A stretch of 64,000 nt of DNA from AP-15 sp963846635 (GCA_963846635.1 CAWJXM010000001.1:1-64000), one strand, 5' to 3'; shown: positions 43,426 through 52,264, numbered from the stretch's first letter. The notes: generated by a model from the sequence alone, not told the origin. Translations and numbers: made by a program.

Positions 43426-44202
43426 ATTAATCTCAAGTTGAAAGACAAGATCGCGATCGTCACGGGTGCCGCCGGGGGAATCGGCAAGGGTGTGGCCGAA
43501 GTCTTCTCGCGCGAGGGCGCCAAGGTTGTGATCGTCGATTGGAGCGAGGACATCGGAAGCAAGACTGCCGATGAGATCCGGCGCGATGGGGGCGAGGCGA
43601 TCTTCGTTAAATGTGACGTCTCGAACGAAGAGCAGGTCAAAGAGGTCGTACAAACGACACTCGACACCTACGGAAAGATCGACATCCTCGTGAACAATGC
43701 CGGGGTTGGGACCTATAGCTCTGTGGTCGACACGACCAGTGAGGCTTGGGATCGCTGTCTGGCAATCAATTTGAAGAGCCAGTTCCTGTTTTCGAAATAC
43801 GTTATTCCGCATATGCAGACGCTCGGCAAGGGCGCCATTATCAACATGTCGTCGGTCCACTCGCGGTCGACCGCGAACGGCGTCGCTCCCTACGCGGCAT
43901 CGAAGGGTGCCATCACCGCGCTCACGCGCAACATGGCAATCGATTATGGCCCCACGATCCGCGTCAATTCCATCGCGCCCGGTTGGGTATGGACGCCCTT
44001 GATCGAGCACCTGTTCCAGCAATACGACGACCCGAAGGCGATGATCAAGACGGTCGAGGAGCGTCAGGTGATGAAGCGGATGGGCACGCCCACCGATATC
44101 GGTAACGCCGCCGCCTTCCTGGCGAGCGACGAGGCCGCCTTTATCACCGGCACTCAACTGTATGTCGATGGCGGCATGACGGCCGTGCTCGAGCAGTGGT
44201 AA
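43426..44202 (+). CDS. SDR-family dehydrogenase, probable ATT start
   Basis: This is a classical ~258-residue SDR with TGAAGGIGKG, NNAGVG, catalytic Ser in INMSSVHS and Y-x-x-x-K in PYAASKGA. GTQLYVDGGM is at the end. The best ribosome site, GAGGAGG at 43412-43418, is seven bases before an in-frame ATT at 43426 (reading INLKLKDKIAIVTG). The next usable start, TTG 43438, is 19 bases away. I therefore favour ATT, a rare start, or a mutated ATG. It heads a four-gene operon with VOC, DUF4432 and PfpI genes and probably oxidises a sugar or polyol. Confidence 0.85.
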   Translation: MNLKLKDKIAIVTGAAGGIGKGVAEVFSREGAKVVIVDWSEDIGSKTADEIRRDGGEAIFVKCDVSNEEQVKEVVQTTLDTYGKIDILVNNAGVGTYSSVVDTTSEAWDRCLAINLKSQFLFSKYVIPHMQTLGKGAIINMSSVHSRSTANGVAPYAASKGAITALTRNMAIDYGPTIRVNSIAPGWVWTPLIEHLFQQYDDPKAMIKTVEERQVMKRMGTPTDIGNAAAFLASDEAAFITGTQLYVDGGMTAVLEQW

Positions 44203-44239
44203 GCTGGTAAATCCCATTTTTCGCGGAGCCAGATGAACG

Positions 44240-44686
44240 ATGATCGAGCAAATCTTCCACTTCAATATTAATTGCACGAACATCGAGCGCGCGGTTGAGT
44301 TCTACCAGCTCCTCGGCTTCAAGATTATCCTAGACTTCCGGGACGGCATGGCCAGCAAGGAAATGGCAGATGCGTTCGGAATTCCGACGGCGAATGTGAA
44401 AGGCGTGCATTTGCGCATCGGCGACGCGGCCGATGCAACCCGGATTGATTTGCTCGAATTCGTGGACCCGCCGCCAACAGGTCAGCCTTATCCGCATTTG
44501 TACCATACCGGTATCGGTAGGATGTGCCTCAGGACGACCGACATCGAGCGGGATTACCGGGACCTGTCCGCGAAGGGTATCAAGTTTTTGACCGAACCCA
44601 AAAAGCTGCCGGGCACGGCGGTCTCGATCGTATGCTTCAAGGATCCCGACGGGACGTTCGTGGAGCTCCTCGAAGGAGATTTTTAG
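44240..44686 (+). CDS. VOC-family (glyoxalase-like) protein
   Basis: The 148-residue protein is a two-motif VOC protein. Metal ligands are expected at His in IFHFNINCTN, Glu in RIDLLEFVDPP, His in YHTGIGRMCLR and Glu in GTFVELLEGDF. It lies 37 bases after the SDR gene in the same operon. The LLEFVDPP/FKDPDGTFVELLE pattern is common in lyases or epimerases acting on small hydroxy-ketones. The substrate is probably a sugar-derived compound, by context only. Confidence 0.87.
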   Translation: MIEQIFHFNINCTNIERAVEFYQLLGFKIILDFRDGMASKEMADAFGIPTANVKGVHLRIGDAADATRIDLLEFVDPPPTGQPYPHLYHTGIGRMCLRTTDIERDYRDLSAKGIKFLTEPKKLPGTAVSIVCFKDPDGTFVELLEGDF

Positions 44687-44689
44687 GGT

Positions 44690-44790
44690 GCCGCGGGGAG
44701 CCCGCCGCGGAGCAAGATTCAGCTTGCAACCTGGGCTTCAGCTCAGGTGTGGACGGCGGCTCAAGCCGCCGTTGCAGTCTAAAGCCTGCG
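44690..44790. repeat. GC-rich hairpin cluster inside the operon
   Basis: Between the VOC and DUF4432 genes lie CCGCGG...CCGCGG, a GAGC/CAGG-type inverted stretch and a strong palindrome, ACGGCGGCTCAAGCCGCCGT (about 44752-44771). It is REP-like and could damp downstream expression or stabilise the upstream mRNA. Confidence 0.5.
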
Positions 44791-44804
44791 CCACGGGAGG
44801 CTGA

Positions 44805-45872
44805 ATGTATACCCACGGCAGAAAGCAAGGCTGCCGGATCAGCCTGGATTATACGTACAAGGGCATGCGGATCGCCTATCTCGAGAATGAGCACCTCCGC
44901 GTCGGCGTGCTGCTCGATAAGGGCGCGGACATTTTCGAGTTCACCTACAAGCCTCGCGACATCGACTTCATGTGGCAATCGCCGCTCGCTCTGCGCCGGC
45001 CGTTTGTTTCGACGAGCGCGCTGCCAGAGGGAGCCTTCCACGATTACTACTATGGCGGCTGGCAGGAGGTGTTGCCTTCGGCGGGTTGGGCGTCAGAGCC
45101 GTACCAGGGCACGTATCAAGGGCTCCACGGCGAAGTCTCGCTTCTCCCCTTCGAAGCGGCAATCGCGGAGGACTCTCCGGAGCACGTGGCGCTTGTAACC
45201 CGCGTTCGTCTGTACCGTTCTCCGTTGGCCCTCGAACGGACGATGTCTCTGCGGCGCGACAGGGCGGCGCTGTTCATCCACGAACGCCTGCACAACGAAG
45301 GCGCGGGGAAGTTCGCCATCATGTGGGGCCACCACGTGGCGATCGGCGAGCCATTCCTGGACGACAGTTGTGTCGTCGAGACCCCGGCGACGAAGGTAGA
45401 GGTGCTCGAGTACCACGCAAATGGGCTCTGGGAACCCTCGGTCGAATTCGAGTTCCCCAACGTGAGGAATCGCCGGACTAAGGAGATGCAGGATATCACG
45501 CGAGTCCTCGGCAAGGACGCCAAATCAGTGGACGTCGTTTTTCTAAAAGGTCTCGATCAGGGCTGGTGCGGGCTTACAAACCGACGCGAGCGGATCGGCT
45601 TCGGGATGGCCTGGAACCACGATTTGTTCAAATATTTGTGGATGTGGCAAGTCTATGGCGGCCACACCGATTATCCATGGTACGGGCGGACGTACAATTG
45701 TGCGCTGGAGCCGTTTACCAGCTATCCTCCCGCGGGAATAACGAAGGCGATCGACAATGGCACGGCGGTGACGATGGAGCCGGGCCAAACCATCGAAACG
45801 GAGCTCGTTGCCGTCGCCTACACGGGTGAGGGCGTGCGCGGCATATCCGTTGAGGGTGGGGTCGTTCAGTAA
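44805..45872 (+). CDS. DUF4432/aldose-1-epimerase-like protein
   Basis: The 355-residue protein has the galactose-mutarotase-like supersandwich fold of DUF4432. It runs from RIAYLENEHLRVGVLLDKGA (residues ~20-45, the usual first strands) to YYGGWQEVLPSAG, MWGHHVAIGEPFLDD with paired His, and MWQVYGGHTDYPWYGRTYN. It probably binds or epimerises a free sugar in the cytoplasm. No signal peptide is visible. It lies between VOC and PfpI genes in an operon whose composition suggests carbohydrate catabolism. Confidence 0.82.
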   Translation: MYTHGRKQGCRISLDYTYKGMRIAYLENEHLRVGVLLDKGADIFEFTYKPRDIDFMWQSPLALRRPFVSTSALPEGAFHDYYYGGWQEVLPSAGWASEPYQGTYQGLHGEVSLLPFEAAIAEDSPEHVALVTRVRLYRSPLALERTMSLRRDRAALFIHERLHNEGAGKFAIMWGHHVAIGEPFLDDSCVVETPATKVEVLEYHANGLWEPSVEFEFPNVRNRRTKEMQDITRVLGKDAKSVDVVFLKGLDQGWCGLTNRRERIGFGMAWNHDLFKYLWMWQVYGGHTDYPWYGRTYNCALEPFTSYPPAGITKAIDNGTAVTMEPGQTIETELVAVAYTGEGVRGISVEGGVVQ

Positions 45873-45892
45873 ATTATAAAGAGGCAATCGAA

Positions 45893-46501
45893 GTGGAAAA
45901 AGGAAAAATCGGCGTCCTCATCGAGGATCATTTCGATCCGACAGAGTACCGCGAGTTCAACAAGTATTTCCCCGAGCACGGGTACGCAGTCGATTACATG
46001 ACGCATTTGTGGGGAAACCCGGAGCTGCACTTCGGCGGCAATCCCGATAGGGGTGTCGTAGAGGAGCACGTCACGGTGAGGACAGAGGTCAAGGACGCGG
46101 ACCCGTCCGCCTACAAGGGCATTATCTGCATCGGCGCGTACGCGATGGACCGACTGCGGTACGAGGAGCATCCGCGAAAGGGCCAGCCAAACCAGGCGCC
46201 TGCGGTCGTGTTTCTGCGACAGGCGATGAAGACGAAGGGGGTGAAAGTAGGAACGATTTGTCACGGGCTGTGGCTCATGTGCGCGGATTCCGAGATGCTG
46301 AAGGGCCGCCGCGTCACGTGCGCGCATAACATCATCTGCGACGTGGAGAACGCTGGGGGGGACGTCGTATTTGAGGGAGACCAGACCGCGGACATCGTTG
46401 TCGACCGGGATCTGATCACGGCGAAACACCCCGGAGTGCTCGACAAGTTCCTCGATACCTTCGTGCGCGAGATCGAGGCAGGGGATAAAAAGCTGCCATA
46501 G
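45893..46501 (+). CDS. DJ-1/PfpI-family protein
   Basis: The 202-residue protein has the class-I-glutamine-amidotransferase-like fold with the nucleophile elbow GTICHGLWLM (Cys followed by His). The conserved acidic residue is in GVLIEDHFDPTEYREF. C-H-G and a second HxxIICD (AHNIICDVENAGG) fit PfpI/deglycase-type members. The start is GTG at 45893 with GAGG upstream, 20 bases after the DUF4432 gene. It may repair or degrade reactive sugar-carbonyl products of the operon's pathway. Confidence 0.87.
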   Translation: MEKGKIGVLIEDHFDPTEYREFNKYFPEHGYAVDYMTHLWGNPELHFGGNPDRGVVEEHVTVRTEVKDADPSAYKGIICIGAYAMDRLRYEEHPRKGQPNQAPAVVFLRQAMKTKGVKVGTICHGLWLMCADSEMLKGRRVTCAHNIICDVENAGGDVVFEGDQTADIVVDRDLITAKHPGVLDKFLDTFVREIEAGDKKLP

Positions 46502-46566
46502 GTCAGGCAAACAGGAAACGCTTGACCCCGCTAAAAAATAGCGTGGTTAGCCGTTCCGGCCTGACC
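46501..46566 (+). terminator. Nested inverted repeats after the PfpI gene
   Basis: Outer arms GGTCAGGC (46501-46508) and GCCTGACC (46559-46566) enclose a small CGCTA-A5-TAGCG hairpin. This probably ends the SDR-to-PfpI operon. Confidence 0.4.
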
Positions 46567-46573
46567 GATACTT

Positions 46574-46579
46574 TTCTTA
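46574..46579. repeat. Target-site duplication, left (TTCTTA)
   Basis: TTCTTA directly precedes the IS982 left end and recurs at 47572-47577. Confidence 0.7.
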
Positions 46580-47571
46580 ACCCGAACTACGGATAAGGGT
46601 TGAGGGGCTTCCCAAAGAACCAAGGCTTTGACAGCATCGGCTTACGAACACTGAGCGTCAAACCCGGGTCTGGAGAGCCCCCTCAATGGCGGTCGATATC
46701 ACAGCGCTGTATTGCTGTCTCGATGACTTCTGCAAGCTGTTCGCAGACTGGGAAGCGCACCGGCTGCTCCCGTCGGAGCAGACCAGGCAGCGCCCAGGCA
46801 AGCTGTCGCGCGCCGAGATGCTGTTCATTGTGGTGCTGTTTCACCTCTCGCCGTTCAAGCACTTCAAGGCATTCTACTGCTACGGGATCGGCCAGCAGTA
46901 TCGCGCCTGCTTTGGCGATCTGCCGCATTATGACCGGTTTGTCAGCCTGATGCCGCGGCTGTTCGTCCCTCTGATGGTGCTGCTGCACAGCCTCAGCGGC
47001 GAGCCGAGCGGCGTCTACTTCGCTGATTCAACCAAGCTCGCCGTCTGCCACAATCGCCGCATTCACCGCCATAAGGTGTTCAAGGGCCTCGCCGCACGCG
47101 GCAAGACCAGCATGGGCTGGTTCTACGGCCTCAAGCTGCACTTCGTGATCAACCACAAGGGTCAGATCATGGCGCTGAAAATCACCCCCGGCAACACCGC
47201 CGACAGCACCGTGCTCGACGCGATGACCCAGCACCTGGCCGGCACCCTCTACGCCGACAAGGGCTACATCGGCCGCGAACTCTTCACCAAACTCTGGCAG
47301 CGGGGCTTGCACCTCATCACCAGCATCCGCCGCAACATGAGGAATTATCTCATGCCGCTGGCCGACAAGATCATGCTGCGCAAGCGCTTCCTCATCGAGA
47401 CCGTACTCGATACTCTGAAATCCGAAATGAGGCTTGAGCATTCACGCCACAGATCGGTGATCAACGCCATGGTCCATGTCCTGTCCTGCCTCGTCGCCTA
47501 CGCTTTCAGGCCGGGCAAGCCTTCCATCTCGCTCACAAGCCAACGCCTTGAGGCATATCCGTAGTTGGGGT
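46580..47571. mobile_element. Complete IS982-family insertion sequence (992 bp)
   Basis: The terminal inverted repeats are ACCCGAACTACGGATA (46580-46595) and TATCCGTAGTTGGGGT (47556-47571), with one mismatch. They enclose a single intact transposase gene. Six-base direct repeats, TTCTTA, flank the element. It separates the sugar-type operon from the convergent partner-switching operon. Confidence 0.88.
46686..47564 (+). CDS. IS982-family transposase
   Basis: The intact 292-residue DDE transposase has catalytic acids in YFADSTKLAVC, LYADKGYIG and RFLIETVLDTLKSEM, plus the IS982-typical HRHKVFKGLAARGKTSMGWF. It fills the element, and the end of the gene overlaps the right inverted repeat. Confidence 0.95.
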   Translation: MAVDITALYCCLDDFCKLFADWEAHRLLPSEQTRQRPGKLSRAEMLFIVVLFHLSPFKHFKAFYCYGIGQQYRACFGDLPHYDRFVSLMPRLFVPLMVLLHSLSGEPSGVYFADSTKLAVCHNRRIHRHKVFKGLAARGKTSMGWFYGLKLHFVINHKGQIMALKITPGNTADSTVLDAMTQHLAGTLYADKGYIGRELFTKLWQRGLHLITSIRRNMRNYLMPLADKIMLRKRFLIETVLDTLKSEMRLEHSRHRSVINAMVHVLSCLVAYAFRPGKPSISLTSQRLEAYP

Positions 47572-47577
47572 TTCTTA
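47572..47577. repeat. Target-site duplication, right (TTCTTA)
   Basis: TTCTTA directly follows the IS982 right end, matching 46574-46579. Confidence 0.7.
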
Positions 47578-47660
47578 AAGCCGCTACCGGGCGAGAACTT
47601 GACTATCCCAGGTCAGGCCTCGTTCATCCCGGACAGAGCACTACTCCTTCATGAAGGGAA

Positions 47661-49412
47661 TCACATGGTTTCAGAAGGAGACTCGCCGCGTCCGAGATAC
47701 CGGATCACCAGCATGGTGATATCGTCGCTCTGTTGGGCCCCTCCCACAAACACGCGCAGATCATCGAGCAGCGCTTGGATGATCTTCTCGGAAGAAGCCG
47801 ATTGGCCAACCCTGGAAAGCGTGCGCTCAATGGCATCGACGCCGAAAAGCTGGCGGCCGGTATTCATTGCCTCGTTAACCCCATCCGTGTAAAGGACGAG
47901 GGCCTCACCGCGGCCCAGCTGCAGTGCCCCAGTGCGAAAGGTGAGATCCGGGCAGAACCCCAGTGCGACACCGCCGACCTTTTCCACCTTCAGGACCGCG
48001 CCCGAGGGTCGAAGAATAAAAGGCGGTTCGTGTCCTGCGTCGGCGTATTCAACCCGGCCGGTTTGCAAATCGAGAATACCGGCAAGGGCCGTGACAAACA
48101 TCTGCGATTGGTTGCTCTCGAACAGAAACTGGTTAACCCTGTTCATCGTCAGCGAAATCGACTCTGGCGAGGCGATCGCCGACATCTTGAACGCGGTGCG
48201 TGCCATCATCATAAAGAGCGCCGCCGGAATCCCTTTGTCGGAGACGTCCCCGATGACAAAGCAGATCCGATCCTGGTCGAGGGGAAAAAAGTCGTACAGG
48301 TCACCGCCCACTTCGAGGGCCGGAATCATCGTGGCGAAGATGTCGACTTCCTCGAACTCAGGAAGCGCCGGAAAGTCCCTTGGGAGCAGACCCATTTGAA
48401 TGTCTCGAGCGAGCTCAAGGGACTTCGTCACAATCTGCGCTTGTAGGTACGCTTCCACCATTTCCGCGCGTCGGAGGGCGATGCTGAAATCGCCGCAAAT
48501 CGCCTCCAGGAATCGTGCATCCTCTCCGGTGAATACCCCGCCACCTATCTTGTTCATGACTTCGACCACACCCATGAGCTGGCCGCCTTCGGCTAGGACC
48601 GGGACGGCAAGCAAGGATTTGGTCCGGAATCCGGAGGTCTTATCGATGGCGGAATTGAACCGGCTGTCCTGGTAGGCATCCGGTAGGTTGATGATTTGCC
48701 GGGTCTGGGCGGCCGCGCCCGCGATCCCTACTCCAAAGGGGATACGAATCTCTCGTGCCCCCACGCCGTCGGCCACCCTCGTTACGAGCTCGCCGGGTTT
48801 TGCACGATCCAACAAGAGCAAGTTGCTGCGTTCAGCCTGCATCGCTGCGGTGACTTCCGCCACCATCAGCTTGAGCAAGGGGTCGAGTTCGATTTGCTGG
48901 GCGAGCGACTTCGAGATCCTCAGCAGGACCTGGAGTTTTCGGTGCGCATCCGATGCCTCGTGCGAAGGTGTGGGCCGCACGGGTTCGGCCGGGGGCTTTA
49001 ACCGCACGACAAACCGGCAAATGTTCCCGCTCCGCGTCGCCTCGTATTGGAGATCATCGACACCGTCCTTCGCCAACAGTATCCCCAAACCACCTACCGG
49101 CCGATCCTCCAACTCCTTCGAAAGCTCCAGATCGCTGATTTCGGGACGCGCATTCGGATCAAAGGATTTGCCGGTGTCCGCGAGCCGGATCACCAGATTG
49201 TCGTTGTCTCTGGCGGCTGCGACTGTGATATCGCCCTTCAGCCCTGCTCCCTTGTACCCGTGCTCAACCACATTGGTGGCGATCTCGTCTACCGCGAGGA
49301 CCAGCTTATACGCAACGGAATGGTCCAGACCGGCCGCCTCAGCGGCAGTCTTTACATACTGTCGAATAGAACTCAGCGCGTCGAGAGTACCCGGAAACGT
49401 GGCGGCATCCAT
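47661..49412 (-). CDS. HATPase-GAF-PP2C fusion (partner-switching kinase/phosphatase)
   Basis: The 583-residue soluble protein joins three modules. Residues ~1-145 are an RsbW-like HATPase (AVDEIATNVVEHGYKG, ADTGKSFDP, PVGGLGILLAKDGVD). Residues ~170-330 are a GAF sensor domain (LLLLDRAKPGELVTRVADG, FGVGIAGAAAQTRQIINLPD). Residues ~345-580 are a SpoIIE-type PP2C phosphatase (EVGGDLYDFF, IGDVSDKGIPAALFMM, LYTDGVNEAM, SDDITMLVI). The ATG at 49412 is preferred over an upstream TTG. Kinase-type and phosphatase-type modules in one chain are opposing activities toward STAS partners. One STAS gene ends 41 bases upstream and another lies earlier in the same operon. Confidence 0.9.
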   Translation of the reverse strand: MDAATFPGTLDALSSIRQYVKTAAEAAGLDHSVAYKLVLAVDEIATNVVEHGYKGAGLKGDITVAAARDNDNLVIRLADTGKSFDPNARPEISDLELSKELEDRPVGGLGILLAKDGVDDLQYEATRSGNICRFVVRLKPPAEPVRPTPSHEASDAHRKLQVLLRISKSLAQQIELDPLLKLMVAEVTAAMQAERSNLLLLDRAKPGELVTRVADGVGAREIRIPFGVGIAGAAAQTRQIINLPDAYQDSRFNSAIDKTSGFRTKSLLAVPVLAEGGQLMGVVEVMNKIGGGVFTGEDARFLEAICGDFSIALRRAEMVEAYLQAQIVTKSLELARDIQMGLLPRDFPALPEFEEVDIFATMIPALEVGGDLYDFFPLDQDRICFVIGDVSDKGIPAALFMMMARTAFKMSAIASPESISLTMNRVNQFLFESNQSQMFVTALAGILDLQTGRVEYADAGHEPPFILRPSGAVLKVEKVGGVALGFCPDLTFRTGALQLGRGEALVLYTDGVNEAMNTGRQLFGVDAIERTLSRVGQSASSEKIIQALLDDLRVFVGGAQQSDDITMLVIRYLGRGESPSETM

Positions 49413-49453
49413 ACGCGACCTTACTCCTTGCTGCACCCTCCGGAGACGTTGCT

Positions 49454-49789
49454 CTATGGGCCAATAGGTGCCGGAGGGGGCTCAACATCGGTCACGTATA
49501 CGCCTTCGTAAAAACCAGTCTTATGCAGAGTATCCACGATCGCCGGGAGTGGCTTCACGAAATATATTCTCAACCCCGGCTGTTTCTGTTTGGCGAAGAT
49601 GACAATCCGCAATCCCGCTGAAGCCATGAACGACAACTGCTCAACCTGTAGAACCAGTTGCGCAGGCTTGCCGGCGAGCACCCGCTCGACAACCTCCCGC
49701 AGTGCCGGGGCGGTGCTGCTGTCCAACTCTCCAGCCAGCGCAATCCGCGCCGTGTTCGCGTCCGCTGCTGATTGAATGTCCAAACTCAT
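49454..49789 (-). CDS. STAS-domain anti-sigma factor antagonist 1
   Basis: The 111-residue single-domain STAS protein has the phosphoacceptor Ser in LSFMASAGLRIVI. Flanking strands are RIALAGELDSSTAPALREVV and PAQLVLQVEQL. It is likely phosphorylated by an RsbW-like kinase and dephosphorylated by a PP2C, here both present in the next protein. It lies 15 bases downstream of GlgX. The last ~20 residues (TDVEPPPAPIGP) extend beyond the fold. Confidence 0.9.
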   Translation of the reverse strand: MSLDIQSAADANTARIALAGELDSSTAPALREVVERVLAGKPAQLVLQVEQLSFMASAGLRIVIFAKQKQPGLRIYFVKPLPAIVDTLHKTGFYEGVYVTDVEPPPAPIGP

Positions 49790-49804
49790 AATGCTCTCTC
49801 CCTG

Positions 49805-51916
49805 TCAAAGCTTTCGGCACGCGACCAGAACCATGATCGATCGTCCGCCGACAATCACATCGGCGGAATCAACCGGTGGACCCCCCTCGCTATCAAAGAT
49901 ATCATCGGGTGACGGCATGGAAGTGTTGATCGCGACCCTCCAGTTCCCGCCCTCGGGAGCCGCGGGCACTTCGAATGGCAAAGCATCCCAGTACGCATTG
50001 ATTGCGACATAAATGTCGTCATCCTCTGGAGAGATGTGCTTGCCGCAGAGCAAAAAGGCCAGGCATCTGCTGCCACTTCCGAAGTCCGGTTGGCCGACAC
50101 GTGTGCCGTGGAACGCCAGGTCAGGTTTGCCACTCCCCACGCAGTCACGATGTTCAAAAAACCTGTCGCTCCGCAACACCGGATGAGCGTTCCGGAATGC
50201 GATAAGCTTTCTAAAAAAGCGCAGAAGTTCCGTTTCTCTTTTCACCGCGTCCCAGTCCATCCAGTTCGCGATGCCGTCGTGGCAATAAGCGTTGTTGTTG
50301 CCTCTTTGCGTTCGCCCGACTTCGTCTCCCATGACCAACATTGGGATCCCCCGGCTCAGGAACAGGAGGCTCGCGGCATTTTTCATCTGACGATAACGCA
50401 GAGCGTTCACCTCAGGATCATTAGTTTCTCCCTCGTGACCGCAGTTCCAACTGTAATTATCGTTACATCCATCGTTATTCCACTCGCCGTTAGCTTCGTT
50501 GTGCTTGTCATCATAGGAAACGAGGTCACGAAGAGTGAACCCGTCGTGACAGGTAATAAAATTCACGCTTGCTGTCGGCCCTCGGTACCAATACAAGTCC
50601 GGAGAGCCTTGGACCCTGGCCGCGAGCTCAGGCACAAAACCCGCATCGCCTTTGATGAAACGGCGAATCGTGTCGCGATACTTGCCATTCCATTCAGCCC
50701 ACCGTCCATAAGCCGGGAATGAGCCGACCTGATACAAACCGCCGGCATCCCAGGCTTCGGCGACCAGTTTACACTTACTCAGGATCGGATCGTAGGCGAG
50801 CGATTCGAGCAAAGGAGGGTTCGAAAGCGGGGCACCGTTCTGGTCTCGCCCGAGAATGGAAGCAAGATCGAAACGGAAGCCGTCAACGTGGTACTCGGAA
50901 GCCCAATAGCGCAGACAATCAAGCACCAGGTTACGGACCACGGGATGATTGCAGTTCAAAGTGTTGCCACATCCCGAAAAATTGTGATAGTAACCATCCG
51001 GCGTCAGTATGTAATACGTACGATTGTCAATTCCCCGATAAGAAATGTATGGACCTCGATGATCGCCTTCGGCGGTATGGTTAAACACGACATCCAGCAT
51101 CACCTCAATCCCCGCGCGATGCAGTTCTTTGATGAGGTTCTTCACCTCGTCGACCTGCATGCCAAGGCTGCCGGTGGCCGCGTACCCGGCTTTCGGAGCA
51201 AAAAACCCGACCGTGTTGTACCCCCAGTAATTGAGGAGCAGTTCCCCGGTCTCGGGGTGCAGGCGGCTGTTTTCCCATTCGTCGAATTCGAAAATCGGCA
51301 ATAATTCGATGCAGTTGACTCCAAGAGACTTGAGATATGGAATTTTCTCGCGAAGCCCCCCGAAAGTGCCCGGGGCCGAAACCTTGGCGGAGGGATGCGC
51401 TGTAAAGCCGCGCACATGCACCTCGTAAATGATAAGATCCCTCGCTGAAATCTCGAGAGGAGAGTCTCCATCCCAATCAAAATCATCAAATGACAGCCGG
51501 GCGCGATACTGGTATACGTCGTTCCAATCAGGCTGAGTGCGCCAAACGTCTCGACCTCCAATTACTTTCGCGTATGGATCACAGAGGATCTTCGTCTTGT
51601 CGAAGCGGTATCCGACGCCCGGATCCCAGGGTCCGGAAAAACGGTATCCGTATTCCAGGTCCTCGCAATCCAGATCGAATACGATGATTGAATAGACATC
51701 CCCGACCCGGAATTCACGCGGAACCTCGATTTCAACGAACGGGTGCGGTTCGTGCTTGCGAAACAGTACCAATGTGCAGGAATCGGCGGCGCTGGAGAAT
51801 ACGGAGAAATTCACCCCGTGGGGAACGATGGTGGCGCCAAAGGGAAGCGGGCGGCCTCGCCGGAAGCGGATGCCCCCAATCTCATGTGTGGGGTAAAAAT
51901 CAATGCGTTCTTCCAT
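49805..51916 (-). CDS. glgX: Glycogen debranching enzyme (GlgX type)
   Basis: The 703-residue GH13 isoamylase/debranching enzyme hydrolyses alpha-1,6 branches of glycogen or its limit dextrins. An N-terminal CBM48-like domain (~20-120, PFGATIVPHGVNFSVFSSAA) precedes the barrel. The barrel shows MLDVVFNHTAEG, the nucleophile Asp in VDGFRFDLAS, the acid Glu in LVAEAWDAGG and HD in FITCHDGFTLRD. Length and the NNNAYCHDG loop match GlgX. It starts 7 bases after a STAS gene and ends 15 bases before another. No glgA, glgB or glgP genes are nearby. Confidence 0.95.
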   Translation of the reverse strand: MEERIDFYPTHEIGGIRFRRGRPLPFGATIVPHGVNFSVFSSAADSCTLVLFRKHEPHPFVEIEVPREFRVGDVYSIIVFDLDCEDLEYGYRFSGPWDPGVGYRFDKTKILCDPYAKVIGGRDVWRTQPDWNDVYQYRARLSFDDFDWDGDSPLEISARDLIIYEVHVRGFTAHPSAKVSAPGTFGGLREKIPYLKSLGVNCIELLPIFEFDEWENSRLHPETGELLLNYWGYNTVGFFAPKAGYAATGSLGMQVDEVKNLIKELHRAGIEVMLDVVFNHTAEGDHRGPYISYRGIDNRTYYILTPDGYYHNFSGCGNTLNCNHPVVRNLVLDCLRYWASEYHVDGFRFDLASILGRDQNGAPLSNPPLLESLAYDPILSKCKLVAEAWDAGGLYQVGSFPAYGRWAEWNGKYRDTIRRFIKGDAGFVPELAARVQGSPDLYWYRGPTASVNFITCHDGFTLRDLVSYDDKHNEANGEWNNDGCNDNYSWNCGHEGETNDPEVNALRYRQMKNAASLLFLSRGIPMLVMGDEVGRTQRGNNNAYCHDGIANWMDWDAVKRETELLRFFRKLIAFRNAHPVLRSDRFFEHRDCVGSGKPDLAFHGTRVGQPDFGSGSRCLAFLLCGKHISPEDDDIYVAINAYWDALPFEVPAAPEGGNWRVAINTSMPSPDDIFDSEGGPPVDSADVIVGGRSIMVLVACRKL

Positions 51917-51923
51917 AGTCTCG

Positions 51924-52256
51924 TTATGAAACCGCCCGTACCGCCTCGATCGGGGATTCGACCAGCGTGAAAAAGCTCAGGAACCCGGTGTGGGACATCA
52001 CAGTTCGGATATCTTCGGAGACCCCGAGCAGCACGAGCTTGCCCTTTCTTGCCGCAAGTTCCCGATACAGCACCAGCAACAGGCGCAAGCCGGCGCTGGA
52101 CAAATAATCCACATTCGTAAGGTCCAGGATCAGCTTCGAATTCTCTGCGAGAAACCGCTGCAACTGTTCGCGTGCCTCGGGTGCAGTCTTGCCGTCCAGA
52201 CTGCCTTCCAGCCGGACTGTGAGTATTCCATTTTCCTGTGAGGTTTCGAGTTTCAT
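51924..52256 (-). CDS. STAS-domain anti-sigma factor antagonist 2
   Basis: The 110-residue protein is a classical SpoIIAA/RsbV-type STAS domain: ILTVRLEGSLDGKTAPEARE, then SKLILDLTNVDYLSSAGLRL with the phosphoacceptor Ser in LSSAG, and LVLLGVSEDIRTVMSHTGFL. The ATG at 52256 is chosen as the natural family start (MKLETSQENG). It lies between the AGE-like gene (8-base gap) and GlgX (7-base gap). It differs clearly from STAS 1, so the operon encodes two distinct antagonists. Confidence 0.9.
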   Translation of the reverse strand: MKLETSQENGILTVRLEGSLDGKTAPEAREQLQRFLAENSKLILDLTNVDYLSSAGLRLLLVLYRELAARKGKLVLLGVSEDIRTVMSHTGFLSFFTLVESPIEAVRAVS

Positions 52257-52264
52257 GATCTGCC

